Assembly (NCBI GenBank): GCA_003952965.2
Contig: RXIC02000086.1
Location: forward strand, 233,958 to 297,957
Reading direction: 5' to 3'
Length of the DNA: 64,000 bases
Source of the DNA: Morella rubra
Taxonomy: Eukaryota > Streptophyta > Magnoliopsida > Fagales > Myricaceae
Of the stretch, positions 1 to 10,100 are shown in pieces. The notes beneath the pieces are model-generated. The model did no database searches. It saw only the letters and a list, made by a program, of their open reading frames with translations, and was not told the origin of the DNA. Positions within the stretch are counted from its first letter, which is position 1, and every line of letters starts with the position of its first letter. A program made the position numbers and the translations under genes.

Positions 1-1372
1 GATGCCTTTCTAGTGGAGGCACAGTGGTTTGCATCTGGGCTCGCTCCAAAGTCAGAAGAGTATTTAAAGAATGCAGTTGTCAGTTCAGGGGTGCATGTCC
101 TCCTAGTTCACACATTCTTCCTTTTGGGGCAGCGCATAAAAAAGGAAACTGAAAATCTTGTGGAGAATCAGCCGGGCATAATCTCTTCCCCGGCCACAAT
201 TCTTCGGCTTTGGGATGACTTGGGAAGTGCCAGGGTGAGGACACTTTTTTTTTTTTTTTTTTCTGACAACAACATTTTATTGCTACACGGTTAACACAGT
301 CACAGTCACATACAAGAATATCTCTCGGCAGAGCTGAGAGAGGATTAGAACCACAGTTTCTGTTAGTTACACACCATCTAGCAACAAAATTTTCCATGAA
401 ATTCCCGTCCCTAGGGGTCCAAAGAAATTCCCACGTGGGGTATTCATCAAGAATACACCTAATTCTATTAATTTCTCCAGCAATCATCCAGTCGGGTGTG
501 ACCCGCTCATTGACCTGTGTGCATACAACTAAGGAATCACCTTCAATAATCACATGGGAACAGTTCAAATCAACCGCAACCTGGCATGCTAGAAGGGCAG
601 CTAGTGCCTCCCCTTTCTGAGGATTGCTACCTTTCCTCCCGAAGTCTGCCCGTACTATTTCCAGGACACTTACATGAAGTAATTTGTCTTTTGTTTCGGA
701 AAGTTAATGCATACATTACTCAAAAAATAACGCACGTGGTCAAGGCAAAACCACCAGATATGATATTCCACAAAAAGCAATACAGGGTTGAGACATTCGA
801 CGTCTCAGTTCTAACCTACCGTAGGTATATGGTGTCACAAACTCATAGCGGGCCAGAGTAGTTCCATCTCCTGGTCGTACTTGATAGCCAAATATTTAGT
901 TCACCGTAGCCTCCATTATTGTGGATGGTGCCACTCGAATAGAATATTCCTTTTGTTAGATTACTACCATCATATCATGTGGGGGGTGGGGTTCCATGGA
1001 AACAGCCTTGTTTGTTTTTTGTTATAGGGTCCTGGAGTTACTGGGGCGCAATTTCACCACCAATATTGTTCATGTGATCGCAGGATGAGAGTCAAGATGG
1101 CGTGACGGATCATACATCGAGTATTACATGAAGGAATAGCAGGGCTCTTCCATCAAAGACGCAAAAGAGAGAGTTGTCGATATAATTTCTGACGCATGGA
1201 AGCGCCTAAACAATGAGTGCCTCTCTCCAATCCATTTCCAGCAACATTCACTCAGGCTTCTCTTAATCTTGCCAGAATCGTACCATTGTTATATAGCTAT
1301 GACGATAATCATGGCCTTCCAAGCCTGGAAGGGCATATGAAATCCGTGCTTTACGAAAGAGTGTCTCTCTAG
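1..1372 (+). pseudogene. Terpene synthase (TPS-g-like) pseudogene, 3' part
   Basis: Only the last two exons fall in the window; the gene runs off the left edge. The penultimate exon (1-234) reads in frame from base 1 and gives the family-typical [25 protein letters not shown] and [18 protein letters not shown] blocks of the C-terminal helical domain, ending at a GT donor at 235. The last exon (1084-1372, acceptor AG at 1082-1083) still reads DESQDG, SYIEYYMKE, SIKDAKERVVDIISDAWKRL, then [15 protein letters not shown] and [15 protein letters not shown] before TAG. It needs three repairs: a frame change near 1101, an in-frame TAG at 1136-1138, and a one-base loss near 1230. Family knowledge: TPS-g enzymes make acyclic terpenoids such as linalool or nerolidol. 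I infer a dead gene. The intron also carries a LINE fragment at 247-662. Confidence 0.85.
247..662 (-). mobile_element. 5'-truncated LINE fragment with RNase H-like region
   Basis: On the minus strand a reading frame gives a plant non-LTR retrotransposon RNase H-like segment: LLACQVAVDLNCSHVIIEGDS followed by EINRIRCILDEYPTWEFLWTPRDGN, ending a short way before a poly(A) tail seen as a T run at 246-262. The flanks carry a direct repeat, aggacactt, at 238-246 and 663-671, which I read as the target-site duplication. The element is about 415 bp and lacks endonuclease and reverse transcriptase, so it is a dead-on-arrival insertion. It lies in the last intron of the terpene synthase pseudogene, just after the donor site, in antisense orientation. 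Confidence 0.8.
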
Positions 1373-2793
1373 GGCATGCATACTTTAAAAATAAGCTAAA
1401 AGTGTTCTGGATACCTTGTGAAGAGACATGATGTGACTGATCATTTGAGCTCGTCGAGGCACATTAATGTTCCAGCAAATGAAATTTAGTTATATAAGCT
1501 TGATGTACTGGAGCTCAAATCTCACGAGGATGCCATCATTTTCCTTCTTTCACGTAAATACCATTTGACATGTGATACTATTCATTAATATCCCACTATA
1601 TATATATATATATATAGCTAGTATATTAATTGTATATGCAGCTCTTTAATAATTTAACTCCTAAAAAATAATTTAGAGTTTAGACTGCCAAATTGTGAGA
1701 GTTAAGAGAAGAGAACAAAGTAATTTTTTTGCTATCTTACAGATTGCTTAAGAATGATTTTTATCTTTTTTTTTCTCTAGACAAGTCTTGCAAAAGAATT
1801 GCGTTCTTAATTCTCTCTCGACAATTCCTGCAAAGCAAATTATTACATAAATTTTTGCAAAATTAAGAATTAGTTTTAATACAATAAAAGCTCTACAAGA
1901 AAAAAAGGGCTCCAGCGACCAAACTTTTAGGTATGAGTCAAATTATGTTGTTGCAAATATTCAAATTTTAGCAATGAAAAACATTTAATAATCGCAAATG
2001 CATGTAGACCTAGCTAGTGACCACGATCGTTAAAGAGTTTTTGGATTTTAGGGCTCGGGGTAGGATTAGGTTTAGGGTTCGTTTCGCATTTAGGGGAAGA
2101 TAGTGTTTGGTGTTGAGGTTAGCTAGCCAGGTTTTCGGAGTGTGAAAAAACCGTCGCAAAAGATACTTCGACTTCTAATTTCCAAAGGCCTCGTCCTGAG
2201 CCAATTTCGATGAGCCTCCAGTCACTATTCCTGTTGCCGCGAAGTGTGGGGGAGTTTCTGACCTTCCAACCGCGTCACAACAACTGGAACCGAGTGCTAA
2301 AAGAAAAAAGAACAGGAAGTACGACGTTTGGTTTTGGCTGAGTGACTTGCATCCTGATTTTTTTTGTTTGTCCTCTTTTCGTAATTAACTTGCTTCCTGA
2401 CTTGTATGGACATTGGATAAGATCAGCTGTTTTCACAAATTTGAATGGCGTTTCCCCCAGTTTAATTGGGGCAGAAAAGGTAATCACCCGAATGGCATAG
2501 GCAGAGGCCGCTTAAGAGGTGGACAGCCTAGGCAGCTGTCTTAGGTCCCCACCCTGGCCTATTAAGGCCCCCCTAAAGTTTTATATAAGCTATAATTAGG
2601 AAATAAATCAAATTTTTTCTGGACTATTATAATATTAATAGCGGAGTTGGATTTGTTGTGAATACAAGTAATTAATAGGAACCTTAATCAACAATAATCA
2701 ACACCTATTCATTTCACTGGTGGCCTTCTTATCATTCAAGTCATGAACTCCTTTTACAGAAAATATAGGCCCCATGGTCAGTGCTGAAGGCAC
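1373..2793. other. Intergenic, AT-rich, possible hAT debris
   Basis: No gene seen. It holds a TA microsatellite (1599-1616) and a short stretch with tttaggg-like repeats (about 2045-2095). At 2265-2375 a plus-strand frame reads SQQLEPSAKRKKNRKYDVWFW, weakly resembling the start of a BED zinc finger of hAT-type transposases. 2495-2580 is a GC-richer stretch (aggcagctgtcttaggtcccc) that resembles the ends of degraded hAT elements. Both resemblances are from memory and weak. Confidence 0.35.
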
Positions 2794-3532
2794 AGGACCT
2801 GAAGTCTGCCGGGACCAACCACTCAAATGGTACACTATTTGCATGGCCTGTCTTACAGATTCAAACCAGTCAGACGAAGGGTTGAGGTCACAAAATCCGT
2901 CTCTTATCTATATTATGGACGATATCTTTGATGTCAATGGGACGCTTGAGGAGCTCACTCTCTTAACTAAGGCTATCAACAAGTATGTATCTGTACCACA
3001 TGAGTAGTTTTTCCTTTCCTATCAGCAGTTATTGACGTTAACTTGGTGCATACAGATGGGATTCTGCAGATCTTGGGCAACTACCCGATTACATGAAGAT
3101 ATGCTTTAGGGCTCTTTACGGCATCACCAACAAAATTAGCTACAAGATACATCAAAAGCATGGGTGGAACCCTATAGAATCTTTAACAAAGACGGTAAAT
3201 ATCGGCCACAAAATTAGCTTGTGTTCAAACATTCCTTGTCCATAAGACTATAACTAGGGCATTCTGATGAAAATTACAAAACTTGATACCTCTATGAATG
3301 TTGCAGTGGGAGAATTTGTGCGGTGCCTTTCTGGTGGAGGGCACGCCCCAAAAGAAGAGTATTTGAAGAATGCAGTTGTTAGTTCAGGGGTATTTGTCCT
3401 CCTAGTTCACACTTTCTTCCTTTTGGGTCAAGGAATAATCAAGGAAACTGAAGATTTTATCCATAATCAGAAGGGCATGATCTCTTCTGCCGCCACAATT
3501 CTTCGACTTTGGGACGACTTGGAACTGCCAGG
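2794..3532 (+). pseudogene. Terpene synthase (TPS-g-like) pseudogene, internal exons only
   Basis: Three adjacent exons of a second copy. Exon at about 2794-2982 reads CRDQPLKWYT, ACLTDSNQSDEG and IYIMDDIFDVNGTLEELTLL, so the Mg-binding DDxxD motif is intact (DDIFD). Exon 3056-3194 reads [20 protein letters not shown] through [12 protein letters not shown]. Exon 3307-3532 starts WENLCGAFLVEG, then loses about 22 bp relative to the copy at 1-234 (the AQWFASG part), which shifts frame; the rest ([12 protein letters not shown] to [14 protein letters not shown]) is readable in the new frame. The N-terminal exons with the RRx8W motif and the last exon are absent nearby. The loss of ends and the frameshift make a functional enzyme unlikely. 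Together with the pseudogene at 1-1372 this marks a decayed TPS cluster. Confidence 0.82.
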
Positions 3533-4324
3533 GTAAGTTGGGATACCTGAAGTTCACCACCAAATTAGCTTTCTGTTTTTTAAATTTGTTGAAAGTGAAA
3601 AAACAAAAAAAGCAAGAATAAATACACCCTACAGCCTGTAATTATTGGGTCTTGACACTTAGAAAGAATCCAACGCCCTCTAATTATAGGCTTTTGTCTA
3701 GAATTTGATATCCATTGGAAGATGCTTTCAAAATAGCATGACGATTCTTCCAGCCAATAATTGGTTGTATGAATTTCCTTTTCAAATTCTTAGGCCTACA
3801 ATAATGTGGCATTTATACAATTCTTGAGTCATGCAAACTAATATTTTTGGAATGAGTTTAGGTAGCATTTGAATTTGTCGAACTAGAGAGAAAAAAATAG
3901 AACTTAGAAAGAATCCTCTTTGCATTATGGATATATGGAACACAGAACCCCCGTGTAGTTATCTATCACAAAGGGTTATCACTTTAAATTCCCTCACCCA
4001 AGTCTTGCTTTCCCATAGTTTGTCATTCTGAGACAAGAGGTTGATCCTTGCTTTCATAATTTAACAAGACGACTCTTGTATGTTTCCTGTTGGTGACCTA
4101 TGAGATGTATATCTATGACATTTTGAACTTTGAGGCATACATGATACTGTCACGTGGTCCAAATCAACAATGCTAAGATGATATTACAATATGGTAAGCT
4201 CTAGCATGAGCATGCTATAATATCATACTCCCAACACACCAATGCCATCACCCAGATAAGACATTTCAAAATGTTCAAAAGGATCTAAATAGACGTTAGA
4301 AAGCAAGAGCAAAGAATAACTTAA
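3533..4324. other. Intergenic, no feature seen
   Basis: AT-rich sequence between the terpene synthase remnant and the first PPR gene. I looked for the missing last TPS exon (DExQDG... to the C terminus) and did not find it. The left part should contain the relic of the last intron. Confidence 0.5.
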
Positions 4325-5473
4325 CTATTTGTCCACACTCAATTCCAGTTTGTAATGAAATCGCTTAGTCTTCCTGGCCAGCTTCACAAGCTCCATTGCT
4401 TCTTCAATCTTTGCCTCCTTGACCAACCCATCCACCAAACGCTGTAGTAAAGTTCTATCAATAAGAAACTGTCGATTCATAGCCTCCAAAGATAGCTCTA
4501 GAGCCAAATCGAAGTCACCCTCTTCAATAAGAAGTGGGATGAGGATCGTGCAAGTAAATCGATCAGGGCTGAGTTCGTTTCTTCCTAGTTCGTTATACCA
4601 CTGCTTTGCTTCCTCCAGTTTCCCATCATTACAGAACCCTTTAATCAAAGCGTTGTAGCTAATCACATCCGGAGTAATCTCCTTGCTTCGCATTTCATCA
4701 ATCAGCTTGATTGCATCTAACATTCTGCCGTCCTGAACCACTCCCCGCAATCTCGAATTGTAACTTCTGATACCAGGAACAACATTCTTGCCCTCCATCA
4801 CAGCCCATATCCTGTCTCCATCCAGAAACCGACCATTACGATAAAGACCCTCCAGAAGTGTATTGAACGTGACTGAATCAGGCTCAAGCCCATGCTTTTT
4901 CAACTCATCAAGCATCGAAATTGCAGTGTCCAAAGCACCCATCTCACAATATGCCTTGATAAGAACATTATACGAGACCACATCCACTTCTATTGACGCT
5001 TGTGAAGGTAATTCCTGGAAAATCTCCTCGAACTTATCGAATTTCTTTGCGTTGACACAGGCCGCCAAAAGGGCATTGAAGGACTTGGATGTACGGGGAC
5101 AATTGAGCCCCGGCATTTCATCGAACATCTTCTGGGCATGGTCGAACATGCCCGCTTTACCATACAACACAATGAGGCGGATTGCGAAGCCTTCCGTGGA
5201 GATTTCGGGGTACTTCTTCTGGGTCTCAAGGATTTCTTCGACCATGGAGAATTTCTTGGCAGAGGCAAGGCGACGAACTGTGGACTCGAAGATGCCGTAC
5301 CTGGCTCGGAAGCGGCAGGACTCGGAGGATTTCTTAAAGTTTTCGACCATTTTTTCGAGTTTTAGATCTTTGGTACGGACGTTTTGAGCTGAGGGTTTGA
5401 CTTTGTTGTGTTGTGTTGTTGCCCGGACAGAAGTGGTGAGGATGCCATGGAGACGACGATGGATAGATGACAT
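4325..5473 (-). CDS. P-class PPR protein, mitochondrial, rPPR3-like (tandem copy 1)
   Basis: Intronless 382-residue protein. Residues 1-35 are rich in Arg, Ser and Thr with almost no acids, consistent with a mitochondrial presequence. A family-specific segment follows (FKKSSESCRFRARYGIFEST, 46-65). About seven P-type 35-residue PPR motifs run from about 94 to 339, for example VVSYNVLIKAYCEMGALDTA (165-184) and VISYNALIKGFCNDGKLEEA (270-289). Family knowledge: small PPR proteins of the At1g55890/At3g13160 group are subunits of the plant mitochondrial small ribosomal subunit; PPR motifs bind single-stranded RNA. I infer the same role. Its N terminus differs most from the two paralogues downstream, but spacing and length match. 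The first Met is the natural start because the presequence follows directly. Confidence 0.85.
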   Translation of the reverse strand: MSSIHRRLHGILTTSVRATTQHNKVKPSAQNVRTKDLKLEKMVENFKKSSESCRFRARYGIFESTVRRLASAKKFSMVEEILETQKKYPEISTEGFAIRLIVLYGKAGMFDHAQKMFDEMPGLNCPRTSKSFNALLAACVNAKKFDKFEEIFQELPSQASIEVDVVSYNVLIKAYCEMGALDTAISMLDELKKHGLEPDSVTFNTLLEGLYRNGRFLDGDRIWAVMEGKNVVPGIRSYNSRLRGVVQDGRMLDAIKLIDEMRSKEITPDVISYNALIKGFCNDGKLEEAKQWYNELGRNELSPDRFTCTILIPLLIEEGDFDLALELSLEAMNRQFLIDRTLLQRLVDGLVKEAKIEEAMELVKLARKTKRFHYKLELSVDK

Positions 5474-6287
5474 GGGTGTATTCGCCTGTTTATATCTGCA
5501 CCAGAGAAATGTAGTGGAAAAGGGTTTTAGGAATCAGGGTTTAACTTCGCAAAACCCCGTGGGCCCTGGGTCTACTATTTGTCGCCAAGGTTCTCTTTTT
5601 CCCAGAATAATATATCAGATGGTAGACAATTCACAATTCGAACGCATTTAGGGAGTATGACGGGTCTTTGCCATTATTCATACTAAAAGAAAGGTTTCAT
5701 ATAGTGATGAGAGGTGTTTATAAACATAAGACACCATACCTAAATACTAATTATTAATACGAGATAGGACCCATTAATTAATAGAAAGCTGTTTTTAAGA
5801 AATTGTATAGTCCTTATTAGAGAAAAAAAGTACGGCCTCCAATTATAGAGTCAATGTCACTTCAAGTATTCGAACTATTAAGTTTTTCACATCGAACCAC
5901 TAAATTATCAAAATTACTCGATGGGCATCCTCTAATCAACCACGAGATCTACTTGAAGGACACATATTGATTAATTTTTGTAGAGATCAATAGATGAACT
6001 TGATTGTTTGAACCTCGTTCCTACATTGATCGCACAACTCCAAGTTGATTTTTCTAATTATTTTTGTTCAAGAAACAACTATTAAAATTGATAGCGTAGA
6101 TTTGATAAGAGGATAAAAAATTAAGCTCGAAAGGTGAACTACGTATGAGTTAGAGACTCTAGCAGTAAGGAAAGAAAAATTGGTGACAGATTTAAGGCAG
6201 GCTAAGCACAGAGAAACTGACGCTATGGCATCCAAGAGACCCAGTAAGGACAGGAGCAGAACAGCACTACGCAGCTGAAGGCAAGTT
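5474..6287. other. Intergenic between PPR copies 1 and 2
   Basis: No coding signal. The part next to 5473 should hold the promoter of PPR copy 1; the rest is AT-rich. I saw no repeat with its own ends. Confidence 0.45.
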
Positions 6288-7409
6288 CTAATCATAAAGG
6301 AAGAACCTATTTTTCTTCCCAAGTTGCACAAGTTTTTTCGCCTCCGTCAGTTTCGACTCTTTAACCAGTTTATCCACCACAAGCTGCAATAACGAAACAT
6401 CAACAAGGAACTTCCTTTCGAAAATTTCCTTGCACAGCTCAAAGGCAATGTCCAAGTCACCCTTCTCGCAGACAAAGGGAATCACTATCTCAAAAGTCCT
6501 TTTGCCCGGGGCACTCTCGCTCTCCCCTACATTGTCGTACCACCATTTGGCTTCCTCCAAGTTCCCCTCATTAACATATCCTTTGAGCAGAGCATTGAAA
6601 CTAAACACGTTTGGTTTGATTTTTCTGGTCTTCATTTCTTCTAGTAACTGTATCGCAGCTCTGGTGTTCTTCATCAATGCCAATCCAAGCAATTTTGCAT
6701 TGTAACTTCTAATGTCAGGAATAACATTCTTCTTCTCCATTTGAGCCCATATTTTCTCACCCTCCGTAAAATGACCCTTCCCATATAACCCAGTCAAAAG
6801 GGTATTGAATGTAAACAAATCTGGCTCCACCCCCTTCTTCACCATCTCTTCAAGCATTGAAACCGCCAAATCAAACCAACCGGCATGACAAAACGCCTTG
6901 GTAACCGTATTATAGGAGACCAAATCTGGTTCGATGGACAGTTTCTTAGGCAACTGTTTGAAGAGCTCATCAACCAAATCGAACTTCTTCGAGTTCACAC
7001 AAGCTTCTAGAAGTGCATTGAATGATAACACTTTGCGAGGGCAATTCCGATCAGGCATTTCCTCGAACACTCTCTGAGCATGCTCAAACATGCCCGCCTT
7101 TCCGTAAAGGGATATTAGTCGGGCTGAGAATCCTTCTTTGGAGATATCCTCGTACTTCTTTTGGTCTTCTAGAATCTCTTCAATCCATCCGAAGCATTTT
7201 GCCTTGGCCAGCCTACGAACCGTGTGTTCATATATACCCGATCGGCTGCGAAAGCGGTTGAGCTCGGAAAACTTCTTGAACTTCTGGACCAGGCGTTCGA
7301 GGCTGCGTTCTCTGTAGAGATCATTGGCAATGGATTTGATGCTAGTTGTGGATGCAGGTTGGTGGAAGGTGGAAAAATAGCGTCGGAGAATGCCGGAGAA
7401 CGATATCAT
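6288..7409 (-). CDS. P-class PPR protein, mitochondrial, rPPR3-like (tandem copy 2)
   Basis: Intronless, 373 residues. The start MISFSGILRRYFSTF gives a short basic presequence with a likely RR-x-FS cleavage context, typical of mitochondrial import. The block VQKFKKFSELNRFRSRSGIY (41-60) and the VRRLAKAKCFGWIEEIL helix pair match copy 3 closely. PPR motifs run from about 92 to 338, for example LVSYNTVTKAFCHAGWFDLA (163-182) and VFSFNALLKGYVNEGNLEEA (268-287). It ends QLGKKNRFFLYD. Family and inferred role as for copy 1: a mitoribosomal or RNA-binding PPR protein. All three genes point the same way with about 0.8-1 kb between them, as expected from tandem duplication. Confidence 0.85.
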   Translation of the reverse strand: MISFSGILRRYFSTFHQPASTTSIKSIANDLYRERSLERLVQKFKKFSELNRFRSRSGIYEHTVRRLAKAKCFGWIEEILEDQKKYEDISKEGFSARLISLYGKAGMFEHAQRVFEEMPDRNCPRKVLSFNALLEACVNSKKFDLVDELFKQLPKKLSIEPDLVSYNTVTKAFCHAGWFDLAVSMLEEMVKKGVEPDLFTFNTLLTGLYGKGHFTEGEKIWAQMEKKNVIPDIRSYNAKLLGLALMKNTRAAIQLLEEMKTRKIKPNVFSFNALLKGYVNEGNLEEAKWWYDNVGESESAPGKRTFEIVIPFVCEKGDLDIAFELCKEIFERKFLVDVSLLQLVVDKLVKESKLTEAKKLVQLGKKNRFFLYD

Positions 7410-8395
7410 TCGGTTTGTTTATGGAGCTTTTGGGCTGGACGAGAACTGAGGCCTGAGGGAGTGAAAATGAGGACACGTCTCTGGGTTTTTAGAAGAGGCT
7501 TAATTGGTGTTCGGCAAATTACAGCTGATGACCAGCCGTTAAATAGCAGTATGTTCGTTCCATGAGTGACTATAGGAAATCTATGGTGACAAAACACCGA
7601 GTTCAGCACATCCATGGCAAATACAGCAATTGTGTCGTTATTGATCATCCACTGATCCATGAGATTAAAAGGTTATTCTTGTGTATCTTCATACCATACC
7701 TTTGTTTTAGTAACTCGAGGTTCACTAACCCCCCCCCCCCACAAGAAAAAAACTCGTCTTTCAAAATAAACTCCAAAGGAGCATGTGTTTATAACACATC
7801 AATTTCCCTCGCGTTCTGGTAGTGTAGAACTGAGACTACCGTATAATTTAAGTAAACTCCAAGTCATAAGTCTCAAGGTGGTTCTGATACTTGCTATCCT
7901 TTCTCCTCGTCCACTGTCTACTCTCTACTCTAAAGGCTTTTGAGTTGTAAGCACATGCACCTCTTGCAATTTCACCCCTTTGCAATAAAAGCAGATGATT
8001 GCCTAGAAAAACACAAAAAGAAAGAATGACCTAAATATTGTGTTTCTGAAAATACTAGGCGTTTCGGCATTCCTCATTACCATCACAACTGCAGACCAAT
8101 ATGGCAGAAAATGCAAACCGGTCTATCACATGATATTAAAAACAAAGGAGCCAATAATTTTTCAATTATTCAGCTTCATGAATACATTCATTCTTCATGA
8201 TAACTCACTCAAAAAAGAAGAAAAACGTAAAAAAGGAATTCATTATATGAAGAGGGAAGAGTCCAAAAAGTTCAACCACAAGAACAGTACAATCTTTCTT
8301 GCTCCCACAAAGTCCTCGGATCTTCAATATTTTCTTAGGGTAGCATAAAGGATTTGACCTTGTGACTGAACAAAAATAACCAAAAACCGATAGCG
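7410..8395. other. Intergenic between PPR copies 2 and 3
   Basis: No gene seen. Notable only for a poly(C) tract near 7730-7740 and an A-rich stretch at 8200-8290. ORFs here do not resemble proteins I know. Confidence 0.45.
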
Positions 8396-9559
8396 CTACA
8401 CATCCGACGGCAATGTCAGACTATAGCGACAGTACCTATTTGTCTTCCCAAATTCTACGAGCTCCTTTGCTTCCTCAATTTTGGACTCCTTAACCAGCCC
8501 ATCCACTGCAAGCTGCAATACCGAAATATCAACCAACACCTTTCCCTTGAAAATATCCTTGCAGAGCTCAGAGGCAAGGCCCACCTCACCCCTCTCACAA
8601 ACAAAGGGAAGAAGTGTCTCAAACGTCTTCTTATCCGGTGAACGCTCGTTCTTCACTATTTCGGTGTACCACAGCTTAGCTTGCTCCAAGTTCCCCTCAT
8701 TAACATATCCTTTAATCAGAGCATTGAAACTAAACTGGTCAGGTTTGACTTCTTTTTTCTTCATTTCTTCGACTAACTCAACTGCCTCCTTGGTTTTCTT
8801 CTCCAATGCCAAACCAAGCAACTTTGCGTTGTAGCTCTTAATATCAGGAACGACATTCTTCGTCGTCATAAGCTCCCACATATTTTCGCCATCCAAAAAC
8901 TGACCCTTCACATATGACCCGTTCAAAAGGGTATTGAATGTAATCAAATCTGGCTCGATACCTCTCTTCTTCATCTCATCAAGCATTGAGACTGCTGAAT
9001 CAAACGAACCCATCTCAACAAATGACTTAATAAGTGTATTATAGGAGATCAAATCGGGTTCAATCGACAACTTCTTCGGCAACTCCTTAAAGAACCCATC
9101 CACCAAATCAAATCTCTTGGAGTTCACACAAGCACCCAAAAGCGCATTAAGGGATAACACCGTGCGCCTGCAATTCCGCTCAGGCATTTCATCGAACACT
9201 TTCTGGGCATGCTCGAACATGCCCGATTTGCCATACAGACAGATGAGTCTGACGGAGAAGCCTTCCTTGGAAATATCCCTGTACTTTTTTTGGTCTTCTA
9301 GGATCTCTTCGATCCATTTGAAGCATTTTGCCGAAGCAAGACGGCGGACCGTGTCTTCGTAGATGCCGGTTCGGGTACGGAAGCGTTCGTGCTCGGAGGA
9401 CTTCTTGAACTTCTGGACCAGGCGCTGTAGGCTGTGTTCTTTGTAGAGATCTTTGGCAACGGATCTTATGCTAGTTGTGGAGTCAGGCTGTAAGGAGGTG
9501 GAGAAAGAGCGGCGGAGAATGCGAGCAAACAACATCTTTTGGGCTTTGAAGAGGAGCAA
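8396..9559 (-). CDS. P-class PPR protein, mitochondrial, rPPR3-like (tandem copy 3)
   Basis: Intronless, up to 387 residues. The frame opens at 9559, but the second Met (residue 9, base 9535) begins MLFARILRRSFSTSLQPDST, which aligns with the start of copy 2, so 9535 is the likelier start. The RRSFST context suggests a mitochondrial presequence. The conserved block LVQKFKKSSEHERFRTRTGIY is followed by about seven P-type PPR motifs, for example LISYNTLIKSFVEMGSFDSA and QFSFNALIKGYVNEGNLEQA. Copies 2 and 3 share long identical stretches (KKFDLVD/KRFDLVD, KELPKKLSIEPDL) and are closer to each other than to copy 1. Role inferred from family: subunit of, or factor for, the plant mitochondrial ribosome. 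Confidence 0.85.
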   Translation of the reverse strand: MLLFKAQKMLFARILRRSFSTSLQPDSTTSIRSVAKDLYKEHSLQRLVQKFKKSSEHERFRTRTGIYEDTVRRLASAKCFKWIEEILEDQKKYRDISKEGFSVRLICLYGKSGMFEHAQKVFDEMPERNCRRTVLSLNALLGACVNSKRFDLVDGFFKELPKKLSIEPDLISYNTLIKSFVEMGSFDSAVSMLDEMKKRGIEPDLITFNTLLNGSYVKGQFLDGENMWELMTTKNVVPDIKSYNAKLLGLALEKKTKEAVELVEEMKKKEVKPDQFSFNALIKGYVNEGNLEQAKLWYTEIVKNERSPDKKTFETLLPFVCERGEVGLASELCKDIFKGKVLVDISVLQLAVDGLVKESKIEEAKELVEFGKTNRYCRYSLTLPSDV

Positions 9560-9718
9560 CGGAGTGAAAAGTGGGGAGTCTCAGGGTTTTAGGAGGGTTC
9601 GACCCAGGGCTTGAGACATTTTCGGTTATTGGAAAGGTGCTGATTTGCCATTTCAATGATCTCTAGCTATTTGAACCTTCATTTCTTCTAAGTTCGTACG
9701 GTTGGTCGTATTTGTAAA

Positions 9719-10100
9719 TTAAAATTTGGGGAAAATACACTTTTCACCCATAAACTACCATATATTTTACACTTTGCACCCTAAACTACCAATTTTGACA
9801 CATTGCACCCTCTAACTACCAATTTTTAACACTTTGCACCCTTTATCAAATTTTCAAACTAAAATTAAACCATTGACACCGAGTAGGTGGATATTGTAAT
9901 GTATTATTGTCAAATGAGGGTGCAAAGTGTTTAATATTAGTAGTTGGAGGGTGTAATGTGTCAAAGTGGGTAGTTTAGGGTGCAAAATGTATAACATTGG
10001 TAGTTTAAGGGTGCAATGTCTTAAAGATGGTAGTTTGGGGTGCAATGTGTCACTACTCCGGTAGTTTGTGGGTGAAAAGTGTATTTTCCTCTTAAAATTT
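9719..10100. mobile_element. Fold-back MITE (probable Mutator-like), with 9-bp target duplication
   Basis: The direct repeat ttaaaattt stands at 9719-9727 and 10092-10100. The enclosed 9728-10091 element starts ggggaaaatacacttttcac and ends with its inverse (one mismatch over about 23 bp). Both arms continue as head-to-tail short units of the type 'actttgcaccctaaactacc', inverted between arms, with a small central spacer near 9850-9900. There is no coding capacity. Long inverted arms and a 9-bp target duplication are typical of Mutator-related non-autonomous elements; that assignment is inference. Confidence 0.78.

Noticed and set aside
2045-2095. Interstitial telomere repeat (tttaggg-like words)
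   Set aside because: Only a few imperfect units are present; too short and irregular to call.
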